This document shows positions 33,947 to 43,087 of a stretch of 64,000 nucleotides of DNA, in pieces (within the stretch, counting starts at the first letter, position 1; each line of letters starts with the position of its first letter). The notes under the pieces are model-generated. The model was not told the DNA's origin. It did no database searches and was given only the letters and a program-made list of their open reading frames with translations. This DNA comes from Streptomyces durocortorensis (GTDB lineage: Bacteria > Actinomycetota > Actinomycetes > Streptomycetales > Streptomycetaceae), in the NCBI RefSeq assembly GCF_031760065.1, contig NZ_CP134500.1:1860001-1924000 (forward strand). Reading direction: 5' to 3'. The position numbers and the translations under genes were made by a program.

Positions 33947-34381
33947 TCAGTCGAGGCAGAACTCGTTGCCCTCAAGGTCCTGCATCACAATGCAGGACTC
34001 GTTCTCGCCGTCGGCACGCATCGTTCGCACATGTACCGCGCCGAGCGCGACCAGTCGTGCGCACTCGGCCTCAAGTGTGGCGAGGCGCTCCTCACCCACG
34101 AGCCCGATACCGGCCCGCACATCGAGATGCAGCCGGTTCTTGACGACCTTGCCTTCGGGAACTCGCTGGAAGAGAACGCGCGGACCCACACCCGAGGGGT
34201 CAGTGCACGCGAAGTAGACCACCTGTTCCTCGGACGGCAGCGAGCGGTGGTACTCCTCCCACGTGGCGAATCCCTCCGGGACCGCCGGCAGGACGTACCC
34301 CAGCACCTCACACCAGAAGGCGGCGAGGCGCGCAGGTTCAGCGCAGTCGAAAGTCACTTGAATCTGCTTGATCGTTGGCAT
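33947..34381 (-). CDS. VOC family protein (glyoxalase/bleomycin-resistance fold)
   Basis: A 144-residue protein with two betaalphabetabetabeta modules. It opens IKQIQVTFDCAEPARLAAFW, has the mid-strand NRLHLDVRAG and ends CIVMQDLEGNEFCLD, the usual VOC terminal motif with a metal-binding acid. His in LHLDV and Glu in GNEFC are candidate metal ligands. Family members are dioxygenases, isomerases or drug-binding proteins; no function can be assigned. It is convergent with the dioxygenase pair. Confidence 0.85.
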   Translation of the reverse strand: MPTIKQIQVTFDCAEPARLAAFWCEVLGYVLPAVPEGFATWEEYHRSLPSEEQVVYFACTDPSGVGPRVLFQRVPEGKVVKNRLHLDVRAGIGLVGEERLATLEAECARLVALGAVHVRTMRADGENESCIVMQDLEGNEFCLD

Positions 34382-34571
34382 CGGCGCACCCTACCAAGAG
34401 TGCTCCGCTGCCCCTTTCCCCAGGTGAATCCCCATGCCGTCGAGATGCCGACCCGCCCCCGCCGAGACCTGGTCCCGATCGGACACCAGGTGATCAAACC
34501 GAACAGGCCACGCGAACGGCGCAACCCTGGCGCGTGGTTGCGTGCCGAAGGCCGGGTTACGTGGCAGCCCT

Positions 34572-34577
34572 TAGATT
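34572..34577 (+). promoter_or_regulatory. -10 element of a leaderless gene
   Basis: TAGATT lies 6 nt before ATG 34584. The same hexamer and following CAT are kept in the broken paralogue at 27162. Confidence 0.5.
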
Positions 34578-34583
34578 CATCCG

Positions 34584-34901
34584 ATGCGATCACGAGAGTA
34601 CGACCTCGAATTCCGGGAGCGGTCCGCCCGTATACGTGGCTGGGGGACCGGTCTCCTGCTCCTGGCGACCCTGCTGTGGGGCTGGTGCGCGGTCCTGCTG
34701 CTGACCGACGACACGGTCGGGACGCGCACCCCCGAGGCGCTGGCCGCTCTGGTGCTGTCCCTTCCCGTGGCGCTCGTGGGTACGGCGCTGTTCACGACCG
34801 GCAGCGTGAGCCGGCGGATGAGCGCGCACTCGCAGGCGATGCGTGAGCTGGACCGGCTGGCGGTCGAGCGGGAGAAGGAGAAGCGGCCGGAACACTCCTG
34901 A
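34584..34901 (+). CDS. Small two-helix membrane protein of unknown function
   Basis: A 105-residue protein. A charged N-terminus (MRSREYDLEFRERSARIRGW) is followed by helix 1 (TGLLLLATLLWGWCAVLLL), a short acidic loop, helix 2 (LAALVLSLPVALVGTALFTT) and a charged C-terminal tail (VSRRMSAHSQAMRELDRLAV) likely to form an amphipathic or coiled helix. No family is recognised. It has no ribosome site and is probably leaderless. A frameshifted, longer-looped paralogue lies at 27162-27584, inside the island. Confidence 0.75.
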   Translation: MRSREYDLEFRERSARIRGWGTGLLLLATLLWGWCAVLLLTDDTVGTRTPEALAALVLSLPVALVGTALFTTGSVSRRMSAHSQAMRELDRLAVEREKEKRPEHS

Positions 34902-34921
34902 CGGGCTCAGGGAGCCCTGCG

Positions 34922-34957
34922 GGTCAGGCTGCTGCCCCGCGGGGCAGCAGCCTGACC
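34922..34957. terminator. Perfect palindromic bidirectional terminator
   Basis: A 36-nt perfect palindrome (17-bp stem, GC turn) between the stop of the small membrane gene and the stop of the convergent aminotransferase gene, 5 nt from the latter. Confidence 0.9.
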
Positions 34958-34962
34958 GGTGG

Positions 34963-36234
34963 TCAGCTCGCCGTTTCCGTCAGCAGCTTCTCGTAGCCGA
35001 CGAGGCGCACGCAGGCCGTGACGCCCGCGATGGCCTTCTCCAGCTCCTCGGGGGTGGGGTAGCTGGGCGCGATCCGGATCACCGCGTCGTCCGGGTCCTG
35101 GCCGTGGGGGTGGGTGGCGCCCGCGGGCGTGAGGACGATGCCCGCCTCGGCGGCCCGGCGCACCACCTCGCGGGCGCAGCCGTCGAGGACCTTCAGGGTG
35201 ATGAAGTAGCCGCCCTTGGGCTCGGTCCAGGTGGCGAGGCCGGTGCCGCCCAGTTCGGCTTCGAGGAGGCGCAGGACGGCGTCGAACTTCGGGCGCAGCT
35301 TGGCGCGGTGGAGGTCCATGTGGGCGTGTACGCCCGCCTCGTCCTTGAGGAAGAGCGCGTGCCGCAGCTGGTTGACCTTGTCCGGGCCGATGGTGCGCTT
35401 GGCGAGGTTGCCGAGCAGCCAGGTGACGTTGTCGGGTGAGGCGCCGAAGAAGCCGACGCCGCTTCCGGCGAAGGTGATCTTGGAGGTGGAGCCGAAGACG
35501 AAGGCCCGGTCGGGGTGGCCCTGGTCGGCGCAGGCGGCGAGCAGGTCGGCGATCTCGACCCGCTCGTCGGTCAGGTGGTGCACCGCGTAGGCGTTGTCCC
35601 AGAAGATCCTGAAGTCCGGGGCGGCGGTGGGCATGGCGGCGAGCCGGGCGACGACCTCGTCGCTGTAGCTGATCCCGTCCGGGTTGCTGTACTTCGGGAC
35701 GCACCAGATGCCCTTGACCGAGGCGTCCTCGGCCACGAGCCGCTCCACGGTGTCCATGTCCGGGCCCTGGTCGGTCATCGGGACCGGGATCATCTCGATA
35801 CCGAGGCGTTCGCACACGCCGAAGTGGCGGTCGTACCCGGGTACGGGACAGAGGAAGGCGATGCGCTCCTCGTCCACCCAGCGCGAGGCGGCCCCCGGCA
35901 TCACGCTCAGCATCGCGTGCACCAGGCTGTCGTGCATCAGCTCCAGGCTGGAGTTGCCCGCGGCCACCAGCTGCTCGACGGGGACCTGGAGCGGGCCGCT
36001 GAAGATCTCCCGCAGTTCGCGCAGGCCGTGGAGACCGCCGTAGTTGCGGGTGTCCACGGAATCGGCGTCGGTGTACGTGTCGCCCGGCAGGGAGAGCAGC
36101 GGTCCGGAGAGGTCGAGCTGGTCCGCGGCCGGCTTCCCGCGCGTGAGGTCGAGGGAGAGACCCCGCTTCACCAGCTCGGCATAGTCCTGCTGCGCGCGGT
36201 CTCGGTGGGCGGCCAGGGCGTCGGGGCTGGGCAC
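34963..36234 (-). CDS. PLP-dependent class I/II aminotransferase, probable aspartate aminotransferase (AspT-like)
   Basis: A 423-residue fold-type I transaminase. The PLP lysine is Lys252 in FGSTSKITFAGSGVGFFGAS. Other landmarks are TRGKPAADQLDLS near the N-terminus, NYGGLHGLRELREIF, the ring-stacking region CPVPGYDRHF, NPDG and DNAYAVHHL, and the carboxylate-binding Arg in VIRIAPSYPTPEEL. These match the corynebacterial/actinobacterial AspT group (Pfam Asp_aminotransf), which interconverts aspartate and 2-oxoglutarate with oxaloacetate and glutamate. Assignment to aspartate is from family memory. The gene is monocistronic, with a palindromic terminator. Confidence 0.85.
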   Translation of the reverse strand: MPSPDALAAHRDRAQQDYAELVKRGLSLDLTRGKPAADQLDLSGPLLSLPGDTYTDADSVDTRNYGGLHGLRELREIFSGPLQVPVEQLVAAGNSSLELMHDSLVHAMLSVMPGAASRWVDEERIAFLCPVPGYDRHFGVCERLGIEMIPVPMTDQGPDMDTVERLVAEDASVKGIWCVPKYSNPDGISYSDEVVARLAAMPTAAPDFRIFWDNAYAVHHLTDERVEIADLLAACADQGHPDRAFVFGSTSKITFAGSGVGFFGASPDNVTWLLGNLAKRTIGPDKVNQLRHALFLKDEAGVHAHMDLHRAKLRPKFDAVLRLLEAELGGTGLATWTEPKGGYFITLKVLDGCAREVVRRAAEAGIVLTPAGATHPHGQDPDDAVIRIAPSYPTPEELEKAIAGVTACVRLVGYEKLLTETAS

Positions 36235-36390
36235 GATGGGATTGATGGGGATCTCCTTCGCAGGCGAATACGCGGCGTACGGAAAGCGACATACGAAAAT
36301 ATGACGTTGCCAGCACCTTACAAAGGTCCCACCGGCGACCCGCCCGCCACCGGGTCGGCCCGCCTCGACTCCCCTTTCGCGGTGGCGCGG

Positions 36391-37047
36391 TCAGCCCGCC
36401 AGCTCCCAGACCAGCAGCTCCGCCGCCGTCACCGCGACCGCTTCCAGGCCCGCCGCGTCGGTGATCCGGGCCGCGTCGCCGGGCCCCAGCTCCTCGCCGC
36501 CCAGGGCGACCCGGCCCCGCACCACGTGGACGTAACAGCGCACCGCGTCCGGGACGGCCGTGCGCTCGCCCCCGGTCAGGCGGCGGATGTGGAGCATCGC
36601 GCCCGCGGCGGGCAGCGCGTACGGAGTGGAGTCCGCGATACCGGGGACGACGGTGTACGAGGGTTCGCCGCCGGGTTCCAGGGGGGCCAGCCACATCTGG
36701 AGGAAGGTCAGCAGGTCCGTGCCGTCGTTGCGTTCGACGTGGCGGACCCCGGAGGCGGCGCTCAGGTGGGCCACGTCCCCGGCACGGACGACCGTGGAGT
36801 GACCGGCCGAGTCGCGGTGGGTCAGCTCGCCCTCGACGACCCAGGTGACGATCTCCGTATGGCTGTGCGGGTGCTCCTCGAAGCCCGCGCCCGGGGCGAG
36901 GCGCTCCTCGTTGCAGGCCAGGACCGGGCCGAAGCGGAGGTTGTCCGGGTCGTAGAAGGGGCCGAAGGAGAGGGCGTGCCGGGTGTCGATGCCGGCGGCC
37001 GCGTCGCCGCCCCGGTAGCGGTCCTCGGACCGGTGCACGGATATCAC
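36391..37047 (-). CDS. Pirin family protein (quercetinase-like bicupin)
   Basis: A 218-residue bicupin. The N-terminal cupin carries metal ligands in EEHPHSHTEIVTWVVEGELT (His-x-His and Glu) and the later His in VAHLSAASGVRHVE. The second cupin is degenerate (VRGRVALGGEELGPGDAARI). Pirins include quercetin 2,3-dioxygenases and redox-sensing cofactors; the role here is unknown. GTG 37047 is chosen because homology begins there (VISVHRSEDRY) and TACCGT lies 6 nt upstream, suggesting a leaderless start; the open frame extends further but is Arg/Pro-rich and unlike pirin. Confidence 0.85.
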   Translation of the reverse strand: MISVHRSEDRYRGGDAAAGIDTRHALSFGPFYDPDNLRFGPVLACNEERLAPGAGFEEHPHSHTEIVTWVVEGELTHRDSAGHSTVVRAGDVAHLSAASGVRHVERNDGTDLLTFLQMWLAPLEPGGEPSYTVVPGIADSTPYALPAAGAMLHIRRLTGGERTAVPDAVRCYVHVVRGRVALGGEELGPGDAARITDAAGLEAVAVTAAELLVWELAG

Positions 37048-37235
37048 CCGGCCACGGTAGCCCGGGCAGCGCCCGCGCGGCTCCGGGCGGCGGGATCGGG
37101 AGGGCGGCGCGGTGCGGCACGGGGCGCGGGGCACCCTGCCCGGGATGCCCCGCCAGGTGTTCCCCTACCCACCGGTACGGAGCACCCTCGCCCCACCCCA
37201 CCGATCCACCGGCCCGATAAGGCAGTCTTGTCCTC

Positions 37236-38435
37236 GTGCCCCGACCCGATCCTGAGCAGTCCGCCGCCCACGACGCCCACCTGCATGCCGCGACCCTGAA
37301 ACGGCTGGAGCAGTCCTCCGGCCGGCTGGCCGCGAACGCGATTGCCCGTATGGACGAATCGCTGCCGTGGTACCGGGCGATGCCCCCGGAGAACCGGTCC
37401 TGGATCGGCCTGGTCGCCCAGGCCGGTATCGCCGCGTTCACCGAGTGGTTCCGGCATCCCGAGACTCCGCAGGCGATCTCGACCGATGTGTTCGGCACCG
37501 CCCCGCGCGAGCTGACCCGGGCGATCACGCTGCGGCAGACCGTGGAGATGGTGCGCACCACGATCGAGGTCATGGAGGCCGCGATCGAGGAGGTGGCCGC
37601 CCCCGGCGACGAGTCGGTGCTGCGGGAGGCGCTGCTCGTCTACGCGCGGGAGATCGCCTTCGCCACCGCCCAGGTCTACGCCCAGGCCGCCGAGGCCCGG
37701 GGCGCGTGGGACGCCCGGCTGGAGTCACTCGTGGTGAACGCGGTGCTGTCCGGCGAGGCCGACGAGGGGGCCGTGTCCCGGGCCGCCGCGCTCGGCTGGA
37801 ATTCGCCCGAGCACGTCTGCGTCGTCCTCGGCACCGCGCCCGACGGGGACAGCGAGCTGACCGTGGAGGCGATCCGGCGCGCCGCCCGGCACGCCAAGCT
37901 CCAGGTCCTCACCGGGGTCCTCGGTAACCGCCTGGTCGTCATCGCGGGCGGCAGCGACAACCCGCTCCAGGTCGCCAAGGGCCTGATCGGCCCGTACGCC
38001 GCCGGGCCGGTCGTCGCGGGGCCCGTCGTACCGGACCTGCTGGCGGCCACCCGGTCCGCGCAGGCCGCGGCCGCCGGGCTGAAGGCGTGCTCGGCGTGGC
38101 AGGACGCGCCGCGCCCGGTGCTGGCGGACGATCTTCTCCCCGAGCGCGCGATGGCCGGGGACCCGGCCGCGCGGGACCAGTTGGTGGAGGAGATCTACAG
38201 ACCGCTGGAGGAGGCCGGTTCTGCTCTTCTGGAAACGCTGAGTGTCTATCTGGAGCAGGCGAGCAGTCTGGAGGGGGCGGCACGCATGCTGTTCGTGCAC
38301 CCCAACACCGTGCGCTACCGGCTGCGACGTGTGACCGACGTCACCGGATGGTCACCTTCCGATGTGCGCTCCGCGTTCACGCTGCGGATCGCCCTGATCC
38401 TGGGGCGCTTGGCCGCGGCGGATCCTCAGTCCTAG
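37236..38435 (+). CDS. fasR: PucR-type HTH activator of fatty-acid synthesis genes
   Basis: A 399-residue regulator with an N-terminal sensor-like region, a central GGDEF-like PucR segment (~180-280) and a C-terminal HTH (LSVYLEQASSLEGAARMLFV, HPNTVRYRLRRVTDVTGW). It lies 89 nt upstream of fabD in the same direction. In S. coelicolor the gene in this place is FasR, the activator of the fabD-fabH-acpP-fabF operon, so orthology is inferred from domain type plus context. The likely ligand is an acyl thioester, but that is not visible in sequence. The start GTG has CAGTCT 7 nt upstream. Confidence 0.9.
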   Translation: MPRPDPEQSAAHDAHLHAATLKRLEQSSGRLAANAIARMDESLPWYRAMPPENRSWIGLVAQAGIAAFTEWFRHPETPQAISTDVFGTAPRELTRAITLRQTVEMVRTTIEVMEAAIEEVAAPGDESVLREALLVYAREIAFATAQVYAQAAEARGAWDARLESLVVNAVLSGEADEGAVSRAAALGWNSPEHVCVVLGTAPDGDSELTVEAIRRAARHAKLQVLTGVLGNRLVVIAGGSDNPLQVAKGLIGPYAAGPVVAGPVVPDLLAATRSAQAAAAGLKACSAWQDAPRPVLADDLLPERAMAGDPAARDQLVEEIYRPLEEAGSALLETLSVYLEQASSLEGAARMLFVHPNTVRYRLRRVTDVTGWSPSDVRSAFTLRIALILGRLAAADPQS

Positions 38436-38524
38436 ACTTTTGTCGTACTCCAACAATTCCCCCGACGGTTCTTCGTCCCTGTCCCCACGGGCGTACGGAG
38501 CCGTCCACAAGAGAGAGTGTGAGG

Positions 38525-39439
38525 GTGCTCGTACTCGTCGCTCCCGGCCAAGGCGCTCAGACGCCCGGCTTCCTGACTCCCTGGCTCGACCTCCCCGGTG
38601 CCGCCGACCGCATCGCGGCCTGGTCCGATGCCATCGGGCTCGACCTTGCCCACTACGGCACGCGGGCCGACGCGGACGAGATCCGCGACACGGCCGTGGC
38701 CCAGCCGCTCCTCGTGGCCGCCGGACTGCTGTCGGCAGCCGCCCTGGACGCCTCCCCGTCCGTCGTCGCGGGCCACAGCGTCGGTGAGATCACCGCCGCC
38801 TCGATCGCCGGCGTCATCGAGGCCGAGGCCGCACTCCGCTTCGTCCGCACCCGGGGGCTCGGCATGGCCGAGGCCGCCGCGGTCACCGAGACCGGTATGG
38901 CGGCCCTCCTCGGCGGCGACCCCGCCGTGACCGTCCCGCACCTGGAAAAGCTCGGGCTGACCCCCGCCAACGTCAACGGCGGCGGCCAGATCGTCGCCGC
39001 GGGCACCGCGGCCCAGATCGCCGCCCTGGAGGCCGACAAGCCCGAGGGCGTGCGCCGGGTCGTCGCGCTGAAGGTGGCCGGTGCCTTCCACACGCACCAC
39101 ATGGCCCCGGCCGTGGAGAAGCTGCGCGCGGCCGTCGGCGACCTCACGGTCTCCGATCCGACCGTGACGTACGTCTCGAACGCCGACGGCCACACCGTGG
39201 CCACCGGCACCGAGGTCATCGCCCGGCTGGTCGGGCAGGTCGCCAACCCGGTCCGCTGGGACCTGTGCATGGAGACCTTCCAGGAGCTCGGCGTCACGGC
39301 GCTGGTCGAACTGAGCCCCGGCGGCACCCTCACCGGGCTCGCCAAGCGGGCACTGCCCGGTGTCAAGACGCTCGCGCTCAAGACCCCCGACGACCTCGAC
39401 GCCGCCCGCGCGCTCATCTCCGAGCACGCAGGCGCCTAA
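38525..39439 (+). CDS. fabD: ACP S-malonyltransferase
   Basis: A 304-residue enzyme that moves malonyl from CoA to acyl carrier protein. The oxyanion motif is APGQGAQTPGF, the nucleophile Ser85 is in VVAGHSVGEITA and the catalytic His189 is in GAFHTHHMAPA. GTG 38525 is the second of two nearby GTGs; it is 7 nt after GAGAGAG and gives the usual start VLVLVAPGQGAQ. It is first in the fab operon, 11 nt before fabH. Confidence 0.97.
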   Translation: MLVLVAPGQGAQTPGFLTPWLDLPGAADRIAAWSDAIGLDLAHYGTRADADEIRDTAVAQPLLVAAGLLSAAALDASPSVVAGHSVGEITAASIAGVIEAEAALRFVRTRGLGMAEAAAVTETGMAALLGGDPAVTVPHLEKLGLTPANVNGGGQIVAAGTAAQIAALEADKPEGVRRVVALKVAGAFHTHHMAPAVEKLRAAVGDLTVSDPTVTYVSNADGHTVATGTEVIARLVGQVANPVRWDLCMETFQELGVTALVELSPGGTLTGLAKRALPGVKTLALKTPDDLDAARALISEHAGA

Positions 39440-39450
39440 GGAGCCCGAGC

Positions 39451-40482
39451 ATGTCGAAGATCAAGCCCAGCAAGGGCGCCCCGTACGCACGGATCCTCGG
39501 GGTCGGCGGCTACCGCCCGACCCGGGTCGTGCCGAACGAGGTGATCCTCGAAACGATCGACTCCTCCGACGAGTGGATCCGCTCCCGCTCCGGCATCGTC
39601 ACCCGCCACTGGGCCTCCGAGGAGGAGACCGTGGCCGCGATGTCCATCGAGGCGTCGGGCAAGGCCATCGCCGACGCGGGCATCGATCCCGAGCAGATCG
39701 GCGCGGTCGTCGTCTCGACCGTCTCGCACTTCAAGCAGACCCCGGCCGTCGCCACGGAGATCGCCCACAGGATCGGCGCGGGCAAGCCCGCCGCCTTCGA
39801 CATCTCGGCCGGCTGCGCGGGCTTCGGCTACGGCCTCACGCTCGCCAAGGGCATGGTCGTCGAGGGGTCGGCGGAGTACGTCCTCGTCATCGGCGTGGAG
39901 CGGCTCAGCGACCTGACCGACCTGGAGGACCGCGCGACGGCCTTCCTGTTCGGTGACGGCGCGGGCGCGGTCGTCGTCGGCCCCTCGCAGGAACCGGCCA
40001 TCGGCCCGACCGTGTGGGGCTCCGAGGGCGACAAGTCCGAGACCATCAAGCAGACGGTGGGCTGGAACGACTTCCGCCTCGGCGATGTCTCTCAGCTCCC
40101 GCTCGACTCGAAGGGCGAGGTCAAGTTCCCCGCCATCACACAGGAGGGCCAGGCGGTCTTCCGCTGGGCCGTCTACGAGATGGCGAAGGTCGCCCAGCAG
40201 GCGCTGGACGCGGCCGGGATCGCCCCGGAAGACCTGGACGTCTTCATTCCGCACCAGGCCAACATGCGGATCATCGACTCGATGGTGAAGACCCTGAAGC
40301 TGCCGGAACACGTCACGGTCGCGCGTGACATCGAGTCCACCGGCAACACGTCCGCCGCCTCGATCCCGCTCGCGATGGAGCGGCTCCTGGCGACCGGTCA
40401 GGCGAAGAGCGGCGACACCGCGCTCGTCATCGGCTTCGGGGCGGGTCTCGTCTACGCCGCGACGGTCGTTACCCTCCCCTAG
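39451..40482 (+). CDS. fabH: Beta-ketoacyl-ACP synthase III
   Basis: A 343-residue condensing enzyme that starts chains by joining an acyl-CoA to malonyl-ACP. The triad is Cys122 (DISAGCAGFGYGL), His268 (IPHQANMRIID) and Asn299 (ESTGNTSAASI). Actinobacterial FabH accepts branched starters, which makes the iso/anteiso lipids of Streptomyces. A ribosome site (AAGGAG) overlaps the fabD stop, consistent with coupling. Confidence 0.97.
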   Translation: MSKIKPSKGAPYARILGVGGYRPTRVVPNEVILETIDSSDEWIRSRSGIVTRHWASEEETVAAMSIEASGKAIADAGIDPEQIGAVVVSTVSHFKQTPAVATEIAHRIGAGKPAAFDISAGCAGFGYGLTLAKGMVVEGSAEYVLVIGVERLSDLTDLEDRATAFLFGDGAGAVVVGPSQEPAIGPTVWGSEGDKSETIKQTVGWNDFRLGDVSQLPLDSKGEVKFPAITQEGQAVFRWAVYEMAKVAQQALDAAGIAPEDLDVFIPHQANMRIIDSMVKTLKLPEHVTVARDIESTGNTSAASIPLAMERLLATGQAKSGDTALVIGFGAGLVYAATVVTLP

Positions 40483-40546
40483 GCACACCGGACCGTATCG
40501 GTCCGTATGCACGAACCCTGAAGAAACCCACCGAAGGAGCGCCAAG

Positions 40547-40795
40547 ATGGCCGCCACGCAGGAAGAGATCGTCAACGGTCTCGCCGAGATCGTCAACGAG
40601 ATCGCCGGTATCCCGGTCGAGGACGTCCAGCTGGACAAGTCCTTCACCGACGACCTGGACGTCGACTCGCTGTCCATGGTCGAGGTCGTCGTCGCCGCCG
40701 AGGAGCGCTTCGACGTGAAGATCCCCGACGAGGACGTCAAGAACCTCAAGACGGTCGGCGACGCCGCCACCTACATCCTGAAGCACCAGGGCTGA
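40547..40795 (+). CDS. acpP: Acyl carrier protein
   Basis: An 82-residue acidic four-helix carrier. Ser41 in DDLDVDSLSMVEVV is the 4'-phosphopantetheine site. The ribosome site GAAGGAG is strong and well spaced, as expected for a highly made protein. It lies between fabH (64 nt) and fabF (76 nt). Confidence 0.98.
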   Translation: MAATQEEIVNGLAEIVNEIAGIPVEDVQLDKSFTDDLDVDSLSMVEVVVAAEERFDVKIPDEDVKNLKTVGDAATYILKHQG

Positions 40796-40871
40796 TCCCA
40801 GCCCGGCTGTGTCGCCACCCGGCGGTGGCGCCGCTGATTCACGACCCTCTACACGTGGAGAAGATTTTCCA

Positions 40872-42137
40872 GTGAACTCGACCAATCGCACCGTGGTCGT
40901 CACCGGTATCGGCGCAACCACTCCGCTGGGTGGCGACTCCGCATCGACCTGGGAAGGTCTGATGGCCGGCCGGTCCGGCGTCAAGCCTCTCGAAGGTGAG
41001 CGCTTCGCCGAACTGCCTGTCCGGATCGCCGCCCTCGCGGCCGTCGACCCGGGCGACGTACTTCCCCGTCCGCTGGCCCGCAAGCTGGACCGCTCGGCGC
41101 AGTTCGCGCTGATCGCGGCCCGCGAGGCATGGGCGGACGCGGGCTACACCGGCAAGGCCGGTGACGAGGACGAGACCATCCGCCCCGAGCGTCTCGGCTC
41201 GGTCATCGCCTCCGGCATCGGCGGCGTGACCACCCTGCTCGACCAGTACGACGTGCTCAAGGAGAAGGGCGTACGCCGCGTCTCCCCGCACACCGTTCCC
41301 ATGCTCATGCCCAACAGCCCGGCGGCCAACGTCGGCCTGGAGGTCAACGCCCAGGCCGGTGTCCACACCCCGGTCTCCGCGTGCGCCTCGGGCGCCGAGG
41401 CCATCGGCTACGCCGTCGAGATGATCCGTACCGGCCGGGCCGACGTGGTCGTCGCCGGAGGTACCGAAGCGGCCATCCACCCGCTGCCGATCGCCGCGTT
41501 CGCCAACATGATGGCGATGTCCAAGAGCAACGACGAGCCCGAGAAGGCCTCGCGCCCGTACGACACCGGCCGGGACGGCTTCGTCCTCGGCGAGGGCGCG
41601 GGCGTCGTCGTCCTGGAGTCCGCCGAGCACGCGGCCAAGCGTGGCGCGAGGGTCTACTGCGAGGTGCTGGGCCAGGGCCTGTCGGCCGACGCCCACCACA
41701 TCGCGCAGCCCGAGCCCACCGGGCGGGGCATCGCCGCCGCGATGCAGAACCTGCTGGACTCCAGCGACCTCAAGCCGTCCGAGGTGGTCCACCTCAACGC
41801 CCACGCCACGTCGACGCCGCAGGGTGACGTCGCGGAGATCAAGGCGCTGCGCAGGGTGCTGGGCGACGACCTCGACCATGTCGCCATCTCCGCGACGAAG
41901 TCGATGACGGGTCATCTGCTCGGCGGCGCGGGCGGCATCGAGACGGTGGCCACCGTGCTCGCGCTGCACCACCGGGTGGCTCCGCCGACGATCAACGTCG
42001 ACGAGCTGGACGAGGAGGTCGACGCGGACATCGTGCGCGGGGAGCCGCGGGCACTGCCCGAGGGGCCGATCGCGGCGATCAACAACTCGTTCGGGTTCGG
42101 CGGTCACAACGTGGTGCTGGCGTTCCGGTCCGTCTGA
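40872..42137 (+). CDS. fabF: Beta-ketoacyl-ACP synthase II
   Basis: A 421-residue elongating condensing enzyme. Cys171 (PVSACASGAEAIGYA), His311 (LNAHATSTPQGD), Lys343 and His348 (SATKSMTGHLLGGAGG) form the active site. It ends NNSFGFGGHNVVLAF, the conserved terminal loop. The GTG start at 40872 follows GTGGAGAAG. It is the last gene of the fab operon before a strong terminator. Confidence 0.97.
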   Translation: MNSTNRTVVVTGIGATTPLGGDSASTWEGLMAGRSGVKPLEGERFAELPVRIAALAAVDPGDVLPRPLARKLDRSAQFALIAAREAWADAGYTGKAGDEDETIRPERLGSVIASGIGGVTTLLDQYDVLKEKGVRRVSPHTVPMLMPNSPAANVGLEVNAQAGVHTPVSACASGAEAIGYAVEMIRTGRADVVVAGGTEAAIHPLPIAAFANMMAMSKSNDEPEKASRPYDTGRDGFVLGEGAGVVVLESAEHAAKRGARVYCEVLGQGLSADAHHIAQPEPTGRGIAAAMQNLLDSSDLKPSEVVHLNAHATSTPQGDVAEIKALRRVLGDDLDHVAISATKSMTGHLLGGAGGIETVATVLALHHRVAPPTINVDELDEEVDADIVRGEPRALPEGPIAAINNSFGFGGHNVVLAFRSV

Positions 42138-42161
42138 AGCCTTACACAGTGAAGACAGAGT

Positions 42162-42197
42162 GAAGCCCGCCTCCCGGGGTCCCGGGAGGCGGGCTTC
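42162..42197. terminator. Terminator of the fab operon (bidirectional)
   Basis: A perfect 17-bp stem with a 2-nt loop, 24 nt after the fabF stop and 24 nt before the stop of the convergent DUF3145 gene. Confidence 0.9.
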
Positions 42198-42221
42198 GTC
42201 GTTCTTCGGGGCTCCGGGAAA

Positions 42222-42716
42222 CTAGACGACCTGGTGGAGCCAGCGGACCGGGGCTCCCTCGCCCGCGTGGCGGAAGGACTCCAGCTCGTCGTCCCACGGC
42301 TTGCCCAGGAGGGAGGCGATCTCCACCTCCAGGTCGCTCTCGCCGCGCGTCGAGCGGGCCAGGGCGGCGCGCAGCCGGTCCTCGGGGATCAGGATGTCGC
42401 CGTGCATACCGGTGACGGCGTGGAAGATGCCGAGGCCGGGGGTGGAGCTGTAGCGCTCGCCCTCGGCGGTGGGGCAGGGCTCCGCGGTCACCTCGAAGCG
42501 CAGCAGATCCCAGCCGCGCAGGGCGGAGGCGAGCTGCGAGGCGGTGCCTGCCCGGCCCTTCCAGGAGAATTCGGACCGCCAGGTGCCGGGCGCGGCCGGC
42601 TGTCTGATCCAGTCCAGCTGGACCCGCACACCGAGGACGCCCGCCACTGCCCACTCGACATGTGGGCACAGCGCGCGCGGTGCGGAGTGAACGTACAGGA
42701 CTCCACGTGTCGTCAC
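42222..42716 (-). CDS. DUF3145 family protein
   Basis: A 164-residue actinobacterial protein of unknown function. It begins GVLYVHSAPRALCPHVEWAV and has conserved blocks VQLDWIRQPAAPGTWRSEFS, LRFEVTAEP and KPWDDELESFRHAG. It has no membrane segment. The GTG start has GGGAGG 5 nt upstream. I recall DUF3145 genes next to fabF throughout Streptomyces; here it is convergent with fabF. A link to lipid synthesis is inferred only from this conserved position. Confidence 0.85.
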   Translation of the reverse strand: MTTRGVLYVHSAPRALCPHVEWAVAGVLGVRVQLDWIRQPAAPGTWRSEFSWKGRAGTASQLASALRGWDLLRFEVTAEPCPTAEGERYSSTPGLGIFHAVTGMHGDILIPEDRLRAALARSTRGESDLEVEIASLLGKPWDDELESFRHAGEGAPVRWLHQVV

Positions 42717-43087
42717 CGGAACCTCCCGTGTGGGACGAGGTACGCCTTCCCCAGCGGCCTCGCGCCCGTACCGCCTCTTTCCGGCCGGCTCCCGAGGTTG
42801 TCATCAGTAAACAGCATCGGGAGTTAATCTCCTGAAAAGGGACAGTATGTGACGTGACGTAATGTACCGGAGCCACCCGTGTGTACGCGGGCGGGCGGAG
42901 CACCACTGGTTCGACGGGGAAAAGCTACCGTGCGCCGGGGCCGTCCGTGTGACGTACCGTCGGTCCTGGGCCCCTGATTCGCCCAGCTTCACCCGGCAGG
43001 GCGCGCACGCCTCCGACCTGGGGACGCGGAGCGTGCCGGGGGCATGTCCAGAGGCATAAGCCAGGGGTGACCGGAGGGGAAGTGCGA
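42717..43087. other. Intergenic region between DUF3145 and SGNH genes
   Basis: 371 nt upstream of two divergent genes. It contains an AT-richer patch (42795-42865) with GGGAG-TTAAT-CTCC (a short inverted repeat) and TGTGACGTGACGTAATGTAC, which probably holds promoters. I see no gene. Confidence 0.5.

Noticed and set aside
34907..37573. Minus-strand open frame of about 890 codons over the aminotransferase and pirin genes
   Set aside because: Antisense or out-of-phase composition (Arg/Pro/Gly) without any domain; the aminotransferase in another frame has its full PLP motifs.
42862..43059. Small plus-strand gene upstream of the SGNH lipoprotein
   Set aside because: No ribosome site, no codon bias and it overlaps the region expected to hold divergent promoters.
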